DNA of 64,000 nucleotides from positions 23,491-87,490 of the forward strand of contig VXBP01009025.1 of NCBI GenBank assembly GCA_013400115.1, in the 5' to 3' direction. Positions 35,074 through 47,280 of this stretch are shown piece after piece; positions within the stretch are counted from its first letter, which is position 1; every line of letters starts with the position of its first letter. A program made the position numbers and the translations under genes. Below the pieces are notes generated by a model. It was not told the DNA's origin. It saw only the letters and a program-made list of their open reading frames with translations, and ran no database searches. The stretch is from Rhinopomastus cyanomelas. Lineage: Eukaryota; Chordata; Aves; Bucerotiformes; Rhinopomastidae.

Positions 35074-38000
35074 ACGCATTACACATTATGCATTCTGAGT
35101 AGAAGTGGGAGGAAGAAGAGAATGAAAGCACTGAACTTTTATCTTGCAACAGTTAAAGCATAATTTCTTAGGGAAGTTCGAAATGAATAGGAAAAATTGT
35201 TTCCTTTTGCTTCATCTCCTTCTTCTGACTGATCTGGATGCTACAGAATTAAATTGGTCTTAATGTAAGGACTTACACTTAGGTTCAGATGCGTCACAAT
35301 TCATCATGACTCTCAGAATTGCTTTCCTCCCTGAAGTTACCGTTATTTGCTTTCTAGAGAGGAACAGCATAACCTGAACTGCAGTGTGTGTCACTCTGAA
35401 ACGATGTTGCATGGTGCATATGCATTTAACAAAGTTGTCACATATCACATATCCTGGAAAAGAGACTGTAATGGGTAGGTTGCAGATGGTAGCCTATCAA
35501 AACACATTCTTTAGCAGTCTTGGCTAGCCAATGAAACTGAGCCAAGCAATGCACTCTCAGAGAGATATTCTAGCTGAAGTTATTAACCTTCAAAAGTACA
35601 AAGGAATGAGATAAAGTAGATTACAGCTGCCTTTTGACAGGAAGACCACATGCAGTGTTTTTAACTCCTGTGTGCTCTGGATAACACACACGGTCCCTTG
35701 GATAAGTGAATTTCTGAGGGAAAGCACATTTCACAGAACAGCTGCAGGTATTCAAGTACTTTTTGGGTACCCACTGCCCAGCAGATTTCAGCTCAAGCTT
35801 TGGAGTGTCTATTCTGCTGTGTAACCTACAGGCAGGAAATAGGAGTCTGAGGAGGAAAGGACCGTAGAAAGCAGCCAGAAGGAAATACATTATGTATATT
35901 TTTGTCAGATTTTCATCATGTTTCCTGATGTCCATTCACTTTCCTTTTAATGAAACGTTGACAATGTAGTGATTATATACTAGATAAATATAATCATTCT
36001 TCAATTACTATGAAACTGTCATCCATAACTGTTCCAAGTATTTGGCACTTTCAGTTCCTCCAATCAGTTGCTCTGAGTATTCTCACATTGTCAGGAGATG
36101 AGAAAAAAAGAATGACTCTGTGTTATTGAGCATCCAGGTTTGCATTTAAAACTGAAATAATGATATATCTGGATAGAAAGTACTTATGTTGAGTGATAAA
36201 GTGAATGTTACATGCTTTTTTTTTTAGTTCCATGCAGCTCTTTGTGCAAAGCTTCAGTTACTAGTTTTCCATCAGATAAGTTGTAATTAAAGTTGCTCAA
36301 AGTCTACCCTGAAAATGCTTGAAAACACTGGACTTTGCAAAATGGGCTCAGGTTTCCAGTTGTATTTCTATCTAAACAGGCAAGGAAATGGGAATAATGT
36401 AAAGTATTGTGCATAAACCAGTTTATTTTTTCCTTGATGTAGTAAAATACTTTCCCAGTAGATCTGAGTTGTATGGCCTTGCAGAGGTAACTTTTCCAAA
36501 TATTAAAGGTGCAGATTAGCTCTGGTCTTTGTGCAGATACTGACAAGGAAGGATGCAGAAAACGTCTTACAGCTTTGTAGTTGTTTGCATGGTAAAGCAC
36601 TGCAATAGTTACCCTCTGCTGCAACTTTTGAGACCTTTAATTGTGAGACTTTCCAGTACCCATGAAAGAAAGAAGGGTTATTACCCTACTCTCTTGCTAT
36701 GGAGCAGCATTGGAAGCAGTACTGCAGACATTACAGCACCCTGAAGCATGTACTGTAGTAGCAGAAGTTGTCTGGTTTTCTCTTGCCTTTTTCTTTCTTT
36801 ACCAGTCCAGGTCTGGGAAATAAGAAATGAGAGAACTTGTTATTGGGTAAGTAGAAGAGCTCATGTTTTCCCATTATTTATGTGTTTGTTGTGACATAGG
36901 TTTGTTGAATGTCCTCTAATAGATTCCAAGAGACTTGAGAGTCTCAGCCACAAGTGAGCTCTACCATTTCCCACGGTAACAAAATGTTGAATTATTTTAT
37001 TAGCATAATCCTAAATTCAAAAGATCTAGATGAATAGGTTTATTACCCCACTTTTGATGTTGTGTTAACAGTGTGTTCCAGAGGACAGCGAGAATAAATC
37101 CACCTTTACTCTAGAAACACAATTGACAAATTATGTAACTCCTTCTCTTGTGTCCCCTGTTCAGCCTTGCAAGGGTGCTCTCTTGTACCGCTATTTTGAC
37201 AGACCATAAAACCTTGCTTGGGCTACACTAGCTTTATAACATAGTCCTAAAAAACCCATTTTCAAGTGCTGCATTAAACATCAGGGATGCCTGTGTTTGT
37301 CAGATATATTTGCTAGAGGGACCAGGAAGTGATTTGAGTTTGAGAAAGGGCAAACAGTCCCAACCTTTGGATATGTATTACTTTGGACTTTTAAATCACT
37401 CTCTCAATCTTGCTTCCTCATTCAGAAATAACTTGTTTTCTTTTAGGGAAAAAGGCTCAGAAGTGTCTAAGGGTAAGAAAACGGCATTTTCTGCCGGTGT
37501 TTGACAATCTAAAGAAACTCTGAAGAAGCTCTGTGTAGAAAAATAAGGCAAAACATTTCTGTAGCTGGGCAAAATCCCAGGTGGAATTCTGAGTTACGCG
37601 TTACGATCTAATCTGGAGCTTTCTGTAGGTCCTGAAGCTTCCTCAGGTTCATAGCACAGTTGGTCTCTTATGTTTAATGAAGAATAAACTCAGTTGAAAG
37701 GGCTTTTTTGTTATTTTATTTTATCTGATTTTGATGTGTTAACTAACTTAGACAAGTGGATGTTTGTTTGGTTAGATGACTTTGTGTTGACTTAATTTCC
37801 GAAGAATATTCAGAACTTGCTTCTTCTGGACTTGCAGATGCTACTCCAGGATTTACCCTCCAGGCAGAGCTCTGCTTTAATCCTCACTGCTGATAACAAG
37901 GATGATAATTATCATTCACTAAAACTAAATTTTTAAAATTTATCAGGTGAAGATAACTTGCATTGCAGAGTTTTAAAAAGAGTTACTTTAAGCATTTTCT

Positions 38001-39047
38001 TGCCCCTAAATTGACTTCCAGGTAAATCCTGGGAAAACTGGGAAGGTTGATTAACAAGTGTTCATAATTCAAAACAATATCACCCAAGCAATTGTAAGTG
38101 TATAGGAACCAAGTATCTTTTTGAAAAATTGGGGTTTTTTTCCCCTGATTGTAGATATTTGTATAGAATTTAGGCAGTATGAGTTGCTTTATCTAATAGA
38201 AGCAAATTTTAAACACAAGGCCAGTATGGTGAACTTCCAAACTCAGGTTGATTTTGCAGCTGAAGAAGGTGAAACTGCCACATGGAGAGAGGCTAACTGT
38301 TGCTGGAGCTTCAAAATGAAAGTGGACAAATTCAGAGAAAATACTTCTGAGTTATGGGGTACCAAAATATTATCTGGCTGACAAAACCCTTAAGCCATAC
38401 CTAATAAAGGCTTGGAGAATGTCACCAATCTCCTACTCTTCTAGGCAGAACTTTTATATACCTGTACTGTTCTTACACAGATCATTCTCTGAGCTGTTAT
38501 GTGAATGAATTCACCCAGTACCTCTCTTGTAAGTTGGTTCCAGAGTGCTTGGAATTCATCACTAAAAGCCACTGCATCTTTAGTGTCAGAGGAGTTCTTG
38601 GCACATTGAGCTTTGCATCGTTAGTTTGAATTGTCTTATGAGTTCAAAAATTGCTTTGAAAAATTGCTTTCTGGATGGTTAGATTTTCTGATGGACCCCA
38701 TTTTGACTTCTAACCTTCAGATAAACAGTTTTGGGTGAACAGGAGTTAGTCCGTTCCAAGGTGTCTGTGCAAATCAAGGCAATATTCAGTAACATCAGAA
38801 TGAAGAAATCAGCCTATTGTAGGCTTTCTGGTGAAAAACTGAACATTTCAAAGGGCAAAACAGCCAGCAAATGCAATGTTATTTGTGCTCAGAGTCTGCT
38901 GGGAAAAAGTCACAGTAAAACAGCTTCCAGAGAACCCACTGATGTGTCTAAATATTTTGGGGAATGCAGGCTTTGAGGAATATTTTAAAAAATCTAGACC
39001 TTTGTCCCTTCAGCTTGTGAATCTTGTGAAATGGTTTTGCATCATTT

Positions 39048-39085
39048 GAGTTGCAATAGAATTAATGAGTTGCAATAGAATTAAT
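39048..39085. repeat. Tandem duplication, 19-bp unit, two copies
   Basis: GAGTTGCAATAGAATTAAT occurs twice, adjacent and identical. Confidence 0.9.
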
Positions 39086-39879
39086 GACTTGATCTTAGAT
39101 TTGCTATGGATTGTTTCCTGCCACGAGCTGCTAAAAATAAGCCATGCAAAGTAAGTAACATATTTATAAATGCAAGGGCACGTCCCAGAGATTTTTATTT
39201 GCAGACCAAAATCCCAGAATTTATGGAGTCTGTCTCAGTCACTATTGTGAAGAGGGGGAAGAAAACACAGTGAACCCTATTAAAAAGATTGATGTATGGC
39301 TGCAAGAGCTCTTGACAATTGAGATCTCTCTCTAGAGTGTTGTTTAATATATGTAAAGCAAAAAAAAGGCAGGCCAGGGAAGCACATTTTCTTAAGGATT
39401 TTTGAAGTATTTTGAATCTAGTAAAATAAGAAAATGATTGAAACACAAACAGAAACTGTTTGCATTGTACACAGCTAGGATTCATGTGAGGAAAACAAAA
39501 GCAAAACTGCTTCCCAGGTATTTGAGCTATAGGTAGGCTATATGGCTATGATATTGGGGGTCTGGTCACTTTTCTTTCTTAAACTTCAGTGTACCGGATG
39601 AGACCAAAGATTCCTATCCTGTGGACAAACACCACTTGGTTCATTGGAATCAGCTTTGTCCCTGAAAAAGTTTTCATATATAGAACATACCCACTGCTGC
39701 CTTAAATTTTGTGTCGCACCAGTTACTTAGATCAAACCAGTCATTTCTGAACATTATTGTGACATGACACTACCTGGAAAGTTATTCCTCTCTGATGTTT
39801 ACAACTTTCAGGTAGGCCGTTATTTCAATCTTCCTTTGCTGTCACTTAGCCTGATCTTGAGTACTTCATTCTCTTACAT

Positions 39880-39911
39880 AATATTAATATATTAATTAAC
39901 ATATTAATATT
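39880..39911. repeat. AT-rich perfect inverted repeat, 11-bp arms
   Basis: AATATTAATAT, a 10-nt loop, then ATATTAATATT. It could extrude as a cruciform. Confidence 0.85.
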
Positions 39912-40111
39912 CACGATAATGTGAGTGAAATCTTGAGGTCTTCCATAGCATAGCAGAACAAACTCACAGTTAATTTTCTGGTCTAAACTAGTCCTCCATG
40001 ATCTCCAGTAATTTCATTGATGTTTATATTTAGTAAATATCAACAGTTTGTCACTAACTTTCAGGTAAAGAGATCCCTCAGTCTGAATTTTGTTGTAGTT
40101 ACTTATTTAGT

Positions 40112-40461
40112 GTGAAGAGGGGACCGTATTGCTGTCTACAATTATCTGAAAGGAAGTTGTAGAGAGGTGGGGGTTGGTCTCTTCTCACCACAAGTAACAA
40201 GTGATAGCACAAGAAGAAATGGCCTCAAGTTGCACCAGACTGGGCATCAAGAAAAGTTTCTTCATGGAAAGAGTCATCAGGCCTTGGAGCAGACTGACCA
40301 GGGAGGGGGTTGAATCACCATCCCTGGAAACATTTAAAAATCCGTAAGTTCCAGATCTACATGACACAGTTTAGCAGCGACCTGGGAACAGTTGGGTTAA
40401 TGGTTGGACTTGATAATCTTGAAGGTCTTTTCCAGCCTAGATGAGTCTATGATTCTATGGT
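40112..40461 (+). mobile_element. CR1, older family, 5'-truncated
   Basis: The ORF2 C-terminal region is readable in pieces (GGGTTGGTCTCTTCTCACC, then GGCCTCAAGTTGCACCAG). It is followed by a 3' UTR with GGTTGGACTTGATAATCTTG and octamers GAGTCTATGATTCTATGG at 40444-40461. Diverged and non-coding. Confidence 0.9.
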
Positions 40462-43431
40462 CATGTCTGATTCTATTTTCTGTGGCAGGATCAAGTAGCT
40501 AAAACCTTTACTTTCATGGACATGTGTTTCCCTTATTTTTTTTAGCTTTTATCTGCTATTTTATTCCTGATGTATCTCCAACTGATCTCCTACCCATGTG
40601 ACAATCCATCCAGGAAGGCAGAGATGCCACTGACTATATTTCTTACACTATTGCTGATCTTGATTTCATCACTTAACAAAATAAGTAGCCACCACCTCAG
40701 AGTATTTTCTTTCAAATGGTCATTATTTTCTTCAGCTCAGCTGTTTATTTGGCTCTAGAGAAGACCATTTCACAGCCACCTTTGTTTTGTAAAGTTTTGT
40801 TCTGGAGGGTCAGTTACAGATGCTCCAGGAGACAAATGGAGGTGAAATGAAAGGATGACTCATCTAGTATTCCATTGTATGTATGTCTTTCTTTTGTTCA
40901 CCTTGGCCTCATGCCCAGCATGAGTAAAGGCTTATTGTTCCTTAAATAAATTACACTGCTCTGCAATTTGATAGTTCCCTGTTTATTTGCTGGCATAGTC
41001 AGCTCTGAAGATATTCACCCTTCTGTGTTTTGGCTTCTGTTGCACTCATTACCTTGAAAAGTAATTATGCAAATAATACACTGCATTAAATACAGGCAGG
41101 CTTTCACTTATTTATAAACAACTCAAAACTTCAATTTCAGGGCATGCAGCTGAAAAAATATATGCACAGGGTGAGGGATGGTGCTGCCTTACCACCCATT
41201 GCTACAACTGAGCATTGAGCAGTAGATGGGCAAAATTGTTCCATTCTTTGAGTTGCCTGCTCATTGAAAGGACAAGTGCAGTAAATTGGGCTGTATGCAT
41301 TCAGTCTCTCTGGGATTTGGCTACACTCACAATAGGCAGGCACTGAGCTGTAGGTAAAGAACTTAACACAGTTTGGGGTTTTTTCCTCAAGAAAATAAGG
41401 AGGCAACTCTGGAGGAGAAATGGCAAAGGGAACTCAGCTAGAGGTGTTTGAAGTGTAATTTGTCTGAAAAGAAACATGAGCTGCCCACAATAATAAATAA
41501 AACTCTTGAAGCTTTCAGGGTTGGACTGGTTTTGATCTCATTGTGATATTTATAAAAGACGTGTGCCTTAGTCAAGCAATCTGAGTCTCTGTTTACCTGA
41601 GCTGGGAACTGGAGCTGTGCTTGGCTGTGTACTGCAAATTGCATTCATAAGAACTGCTGGGTACAGAAGGCTGTTGTTATCAATAACTGGCCAGGGAGTA
41701 GACTGGGATTTTACGCTGTTGATCCAAACTCTGGTCTTATCCCTCTACAGAGAAACATTCTGGGAGGAACAGCAGATGTGTAAGCTTGTGGAGAACTATA
41801 GACCATCAGTAAACCACACCTTGTCCTTGAAATAGATGTAAAATGTTGGTAATTGGGGGAAGAGTGTGAAAAGCCAGGAATATTGAAGGAATAATTTGGC
41901 TTTACTAACTATATGGAGAGTTAGATTTCAGCAGAAAACTAGCAGAAGTTTTAGATTGCAGGTACTTTTCATGTGTGATGGTTATGCCCCTAATAGTGCA
42001 AAATAAGCCTCTAAAAACCAGCTGCTGGTGCAATTGTTTCATAGGCTTAATAATGCAGAACTCTTTTAATTCTAATAGCCTTTACTCCTATCTAGAGGTT
42101 CTGGAGAAAGAAAAGTGTGTTGACAGAGAATGACTGCACAGAGATGCTGGCAAGAGCACATGGATTAACTGAAGCATCACTAACAGCTCATTGGCTTGCA
42201 CAAGAGAGGCAGCTAGGTGATCTCTGAGTTCATATTTTGGCTTTGTTGCCTTTTTGCTTAGACTCTTCTTTTTTCACAATTAACCATCTGTAAGGTGGGT
42301 GGGATATTACTGCTTAGCTGCAACTCTGTGAAGCTAAATCACAGCTTCAGAAATGAAAGGTGCTATGGAAAATTGATATATTAAGAATAAATACATTAAA
42401 GTTATACTGTTTTCCTTAAGGCAGGAGGTCCATGGCAGTATTCACAATACATTATTTGTCCATAAATAGATGTGTTCTGTGCTGCAGGTACGACAAACAC
42501 AGAAATGCACAGACAAAGTTTAAGAGAGGGGCTCTGCTATGATTTCCATTCCTGCATAAGTTCTACTTGATAAGACTGGGACAAAGTGAGCAGCAGATGA
42601 GTTTTAATACTTATGTCTGTATGTGTGTATATGTGCAAGTGTGGATAGAGGGATATACACACACACTGGGTTAGTATGGCTGAAGTGAAAGAAAGGGAAT
42701 GTGTAAGATCTTCCCTGCATGTGGAACGACATTAGTTATTACTCTTGATTATTTCAACACAGTAACTTTCAGTGGATCAAAGATTTGTAAATTACCCTGA
42801 TTTCTCTTGCAGCTACTTTTTAAGAGTTGTTACATGACAGGTCACATAAGAGACCTTCACAACTGTCAAGTACATCTAAGTAGTATTAAATGCGTAAGGC
42901 GATAAAACTTTATCCACCCTCATTCTTGTGCTTCTTGTCCTCCCTCTTGCCAATGTCCTTTTATCTATATGTACACTGAAGGAGGCTGGAACCAAAAGTA
43001 CATACATGCAGAGAGTAACTTACTCAGCACTTGCAAAATATGCAAAGTGTGATACAGGCTCCTGCAGCTCTTTGTGAAGTGGTTATGAGTGGTATCATAG
43101 GGAGTAGTAATGAGAATGTTGACTTACAATGCAAATTTGTCATTTATTCCCTTTGAAGTTGCAAAGTCCTTCACTTATAATGCGATTTATAATGTGTTTT
43201 AATGCATTTTCCTTAGGTCTTAGTGCTACATGTAGAAAAAGAAAAGCTAACAAAAAGACTGGGAGGGGATATTGTTATTTGTTGTAAAGGAGCAGTAGCC
43301 TGAGGAGAAAACTGCTAGACACTGACTGCTGACTTAAAAATGGGGTATTACCTGAGAAAGCATGCCCATTTTCCTGTTCCTTAAGGGGAAAAAATAGTTG
43401 CCTGGCTTCATTCTTTATGTAGTACCCTGAA
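40462..43431. other. Unannotated AT-rich DNA
   Basis: Only short GT/CA-rich patches (42605-42666) were noticed. Confidence 0.5.
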
Positions 43432-43485
43432 TTATAGAATGCTTTGACTTGGAAGAGACCTTCAGAGGTCATCTAGCCCAATACT
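43432..43485 (-). mobile_element. CR1 3' tip
   Basis: ATTATAGAATGCTTTGACTT, GGAAGAGACC, TTCAGAGGTCATCTAGCCCA: a 50-bp 3' end of a CR1 in antisense. Confidence 0.7.
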
Positions 43486-44107
43486 TCTCTGCTTCTCCCA
43501 CCTGGCTTTGATATTCCCTTTTTCATCAGAAGTGATTATCTGTAAGTAGAAAACAAGAATGTTTTAAAGTACAGAAGAGGTACCTGTATCTAATATTTTG
43601 GAGATGGGATATAAGTAGTGCCTATTTTCAAAAGAAATTACCACTTAAAGAGATGTATTTTCAGATCAAATGGCCTTACTTAAACTTTAGAAAGTCCCAA
43701 GTGCTTATTTTTGAGGCAGAATGGAAACCTGAGCCTTTTGAAAAACCTGGCATTGAAGGCAAGTATCATGTAGCAAATATTCCAGTGAATATTGAAATAT
43801 GAATACTACACATAAGTTTCAGGAGCTGGTCATTCAGGAAAATATTCCCAGATTTCATTACAAGATTTAGAAGCCCACATCCCATTAAAAGTAATTTGCA
43901 CTTGGCTTCCCATATCATTTTGATATGTATAATTCCAAAGGTTTATATTACAGGATTAGGACGAAAAGTTAAAAAGCAAGAAATTCATTGTAATTCTTTC
44001 AGTGGTTGACAGTCTCATTTAAGAAATCTTCCTCATAAATAAATGGTTTAAAATGTAATTGTTGAGATAAGAAAGTTTAGGCAGAGGTACTGAACATTAC
44101 TACTGTA
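43486..44107. other. Unannotated DNA
   Basis: Nothing recognised. Confidence 0.5.
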
Positions 44108-44922
44108 CTAGTATTTGCCTGTGAAGGGTCTCATCTGCTTGCTTCTGCTGGGCACCAGGGAGGCAGCAGACCTCTCTATGAAATGGGTTCAATCCTCATA
44201 TTGGGCCCTCTGTTCCCTTCATAGGGAGTCTCCTATAACAACGACCCTTCGAGGTTTCTTTTCAGGATTGGTTTTGATGACTGGCCTGAGACTACCTCTC
44301 TTTGGTGCAGTTACTAGTCTTTTTGAATCCTCATCCTTGCTGATGACCTGTTCCTCCTGCAGAGCCTCATACCTATTCTGCAAGGGCACTGCAGGAGGTG
44401 AACTTCTTCATGTAGCACACTTGCTCCGTTTGTGTTTGTTCCGTCGGGCAAACACCTGTTCCCATTGACACTGCTCCTGGGGGTTACTATGTGGAGGCTG
44501 AGAGACTTTCTGTAGGGAGGATATTGGACCCCCTGAGCCACTAAGAGTCAACCCTAGATCAGGTTTTGTAGAGATTACATTATGGAAGTAGTCAATTTCC
44601 CTTTCACAGTCTCTTATAGCTCTCAGTCTTTCCACCTCTTCTTTTAGCTCAGCCACCGTATTCATCAGGTCTCTGATCTACTCACACCTAACACAGGTGT
44701 TGTATCTGCCCTCCTCCCTATCGAGTGCCAGGCTCCAGCACTCACTGCAGCCACCTACCTGAATATCTGCATGCTTGTGTGNCTCACACCTAACACAGGT
44801 GTTGTATCTGCCCTCCTCCCTATCGAGTGCCAGGCTCCAGCACGCACCGCAACCACCTGCCTGAACATCTGTGTGCTTGTGTGTAGCCTCTGTTTGTGTG
44901 CCTTTGTCCGAGTAGTCGCCAT
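44108..44922 (-). pseudogene. CR1 ORF1 remnant (zinc knuckle, coiled coil, SGNH start)
   Basis: ORF1 of CR1 encodes a nucleic-acid-binding chaperone-like protein, often with an esterase-like domain. Seen here on the minus strand are a C-x2-C...C-x2-C block (GGCGACWSLALDREEG...TCVRCE) present twice, then VAELKEEVERLRAIRDCERE (coiled coil, near 44590-44650). Next come LQNRYEALQEEQ, KRLVTAPKRG, and RRVVVIGDSL with the GDSL serine block at about 44221-44250, then REVCCLPGA. A TAG between the second finger and the coiled coil, frame changes after the first ATG and after GDSL, and the fusion to endonuclease sequence make it non-functional. The catalytic DGxH block is missing. Confidence 0.82.
44681..44883 (-). 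repeat. 102-bp in-frame tandem duplication of the zinc-finger-like block
   Basis: The two copies start at 44681 and 44783, period 102 bp (34 codons), with a handful of mismatches. An N sits at 44782, exactly at the junction. Each copy encodes the C-x2-C pair twice over. The mismatches argue against a simple assembly echo, but the N keeps that possible. Confidence 0.85.
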
Positions 44923-45264
44923 GTCTTATGGTAACCGCCCTGTCCTCTCCGATATTTTATTTTTTTTCCCCCGTCAGCAAGAAGGCTAACAACCTGTTCT
45001 CACAACATGCACTGGGTTCTGCTTGGTTGTCCTGCAGTTTCCACGACAACCCCTCCCCCTGCTACGTCACTGCGCTCAGGCACATAGGTAACCCAAGCCT
45101 GCTGCCCTTCCTCTTCTCTTCAGGAGCTCCCTAGTGGGTAGCTCTCCTTACCCAAAAAGAGTCAAAGAAAAGCCAAAAACAAGTGCCCAGAGCTGAGCTG
45201 GTTGCCCTGCCTCCTGTCCTTGCAGCACACGCTGGGTTCTGCTTGGTTGTCCTACAGTTTCCAT
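44923..45264 (-). promoter_or_regulatory. CR1 5' UTR with a 220-bp period repeat
   Basis: This is the region upstream of the ORF1 ATG, richer in GC and CpG than the surroundings. A segment of about 40 bp containing CTGGGTTCTGCTTGGTTGTC occurs at about 45012 and again at about 45232, 220 bp apart. In full-length CR1 this zone serves as the internal promoter; monomer-like repeats would fit that role. It is cut off at 45264, where unrelated ORF2 sequence begins. Confidence 0.6.
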
Positions 45265-45326
45265 TCTTATATTTCATTAAATTTCTCTCTGCCCAGCTCT
45301 CCAGCCCGTCCAGGTCTCAGTGAATG
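45265..45326 (-). mobile_element. CR1 ORF2 fragment fused to a CR1 5' UTR
   Basis: The minus-strand reading gives DLDGLESWAERNLMKY, matching the block at 57750-57800 and 49260-49320. Only about 60 bp remain, directly abutting the 5' UTR at 45264. Confidence 0.8.
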
Positions 45327-47280
45327 ATGGAGAGTGGATTTGCGATGACTTCTTCCGTCTCCCTTAGCACGCGTGGGTCTTACATGGAAAATGCTAAGCT
45401 CCATCGAGGGAATTTTGCAGCTCTTCTATCACACTAGAAGTAGTGCCAGCTGACAGCATTCAGCACTTCGCAATATGCTCTTNCTTATTTACTCAGACTC
45501 CTATGTATTCAGGCTCTGTAACAGCCTGAAAATGTGATGGTCTCTTGTATATATTTAGAATTTATTATTATCTTACTTTGGCAGACCTTAGGTAAACAAC
45601 AGCCTGCTTCTTAACATGTCCTGGAACACTTGTTTGTAGGTTCTGGACTTGAAAAGTCAACAATCTAGTATTTTCTTCCTTTCCTTGAAGTTTCAGAGGC
45701 TGTATCCCAGTACACAACACACTTGATTACTCATCTCTGAGACTGGGAAGCCCTGAAGGAAGTAATTTGGATTAAAATGATGACATTTTAGTGTATAAAA
45801 CTTGACAGTTATGTCCCCCAACATCTGTGAAGTTGTATAGAAAACCAAAATTAGGAAAAATTTGTAAAATCCTAGTCTGTGTTCAGCTCCTTAATTGCTA
45901 TGGATCAGATCTTGGTTACAGGGAGTGATCCTGCTCTGTTACCTCAGAAAAACATGACTGCTATGTTCTCAGTTAGCATAAAACTGACTGAAGTCAAGCC
46001 TTGCCTGTAGGGGAAGAAGCAATTCTGCCTTCTATTCGGGAGGTATAATCAGTGTTTAATCCCTGCTGGGTCCTGCAGGATGAAATGAATTTTCCTCTCC
46101 CTAGATACACATTTCTGTTCCGATCTCACAGAGCAATCCTTTGTCCTCTATTAGCTGAGTCTGGCTCACAAGGCCATGTTTTTGGACTTGTTCCTTTTGT
46201 GTTTGTACAGGGGGAACACAGTACCTTTCTGTCTTACACTCTACAGAGCATTACTATTACCTGCTAATCATATGTTAATATTTCTTTGCTGAGGAAGTGT
46301 GAGAAGCAGCAAAAATGCCAGCTTTTTTCTGGATTTTGCAATTTTATCGGAGAGCACAGTAGCCTCTTGAACACAGGACTGCAGAGTGAATAGTCGTGTG
46401 AGTGTGATCACTGTGCAGGGAACTCCGCTTATTCCCTTACTTGAAGCTGTAAAGGGCATTGATATCTATCTATAAGGTATCTCTTCAAGAATACTAACTT
46501 CTAGCCATGGCTTCTATACTGTATGTAATGAATTTTCCCCCAAATTCAACAAGTCAACTTGTGTTAATAGGTTTAAGGCTTTCCATAGTATAAAACCTGA
46601 ACTTTTAATGAAAGTTCTTTATTCCATTCATCTTTCCAGTTTAATAAATAGTAATGTGGAGGATTTTTTATTGTGTGTATTTAATTTTGGAATACTACAG
46701 GGGTTTTTTTATTCAATCATTAGGAAAAATATTTAGCTTAAAAATAAATACATCAAACAGTGAGAGAGATTAAACTGATTCCAAGATTTGAGAGAAGAAA
46801 TAACCATGGATATCCAATGCATTTAAAGAAAAGATACTGAAGTAATAGCTGGATTATAAATGAACAAAATATTAAACAACAGTCAATCATTCCTCTATCC
46901 TCTTGTGGATAGCTGATTCAAAGTTAGCAATGGAAAAACAAAGTGCTGTTTGATCTATGGCCCTCAGCAAGCAGCTTAACCTTGCTGTGTTATAGATTTG
47001 GTGCATAACTGTATTTTAGGATATTGGTTGCAAGGCTTCATTTTTCATATTTAACTTCTGAGAGGGCTGTATGCATGCGAAAGGCTAGGTTGGTAAATTA
47101 AGGGATGAGTTTTCCTTATGTTGAAACCTACCTTTGTGAGTTTATTTTTGCACTGAGCGATGAACACTGGAAGCTATTCTTTTTAATTAAGGTGTTAGGC
47201 ACTGAGCTCACCTCCTGAGACGCACATATTGTTTTGGAGACACTACTGGAGCAACTTACAGTGGAACAATGACAGCACAA
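45327..47280. other. Unannotated AT-rich DNA
   Basis: Contains one N at 45483. Nothing recognised. Confidence 0.45.

Larger units (their letters stand above)
35074..40111. other. Long unannotated AT-rich stretch
   Basis: No element tail or gene motif is recognised in 5 kb. It contains a 19-bp tandem duplication and an AT-rich inverted repeat near its right end, listed separately. Open frames of up to about 106 codons are unremarkable. Confidence 0.45.
44108..45264 (-). mobile_element. CR1 5' end: 5' UTR, ORF1 and a scrap of ORF2, no 3' end
   Basis: Reading on the minus strand: a 5' UTR (45264-44923), ORF1 from ATG 44922-44920 with duplicated zinc-finger-like blocks, a coiled-coil stretch and a GDSL block (near 44221-44235). 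After 'REVCCLPGA' the sequence changes at about 44150 to ORF2 endonuclease wording. That part matches 22306-22340, with CCTTCACAGGCAAATA in common. It then ends at about 44108. CR1 insertions normally lose their 5' end and keep the 3' end; this one is the reverse. A single N lies at 44782. Confidence 0.85.
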
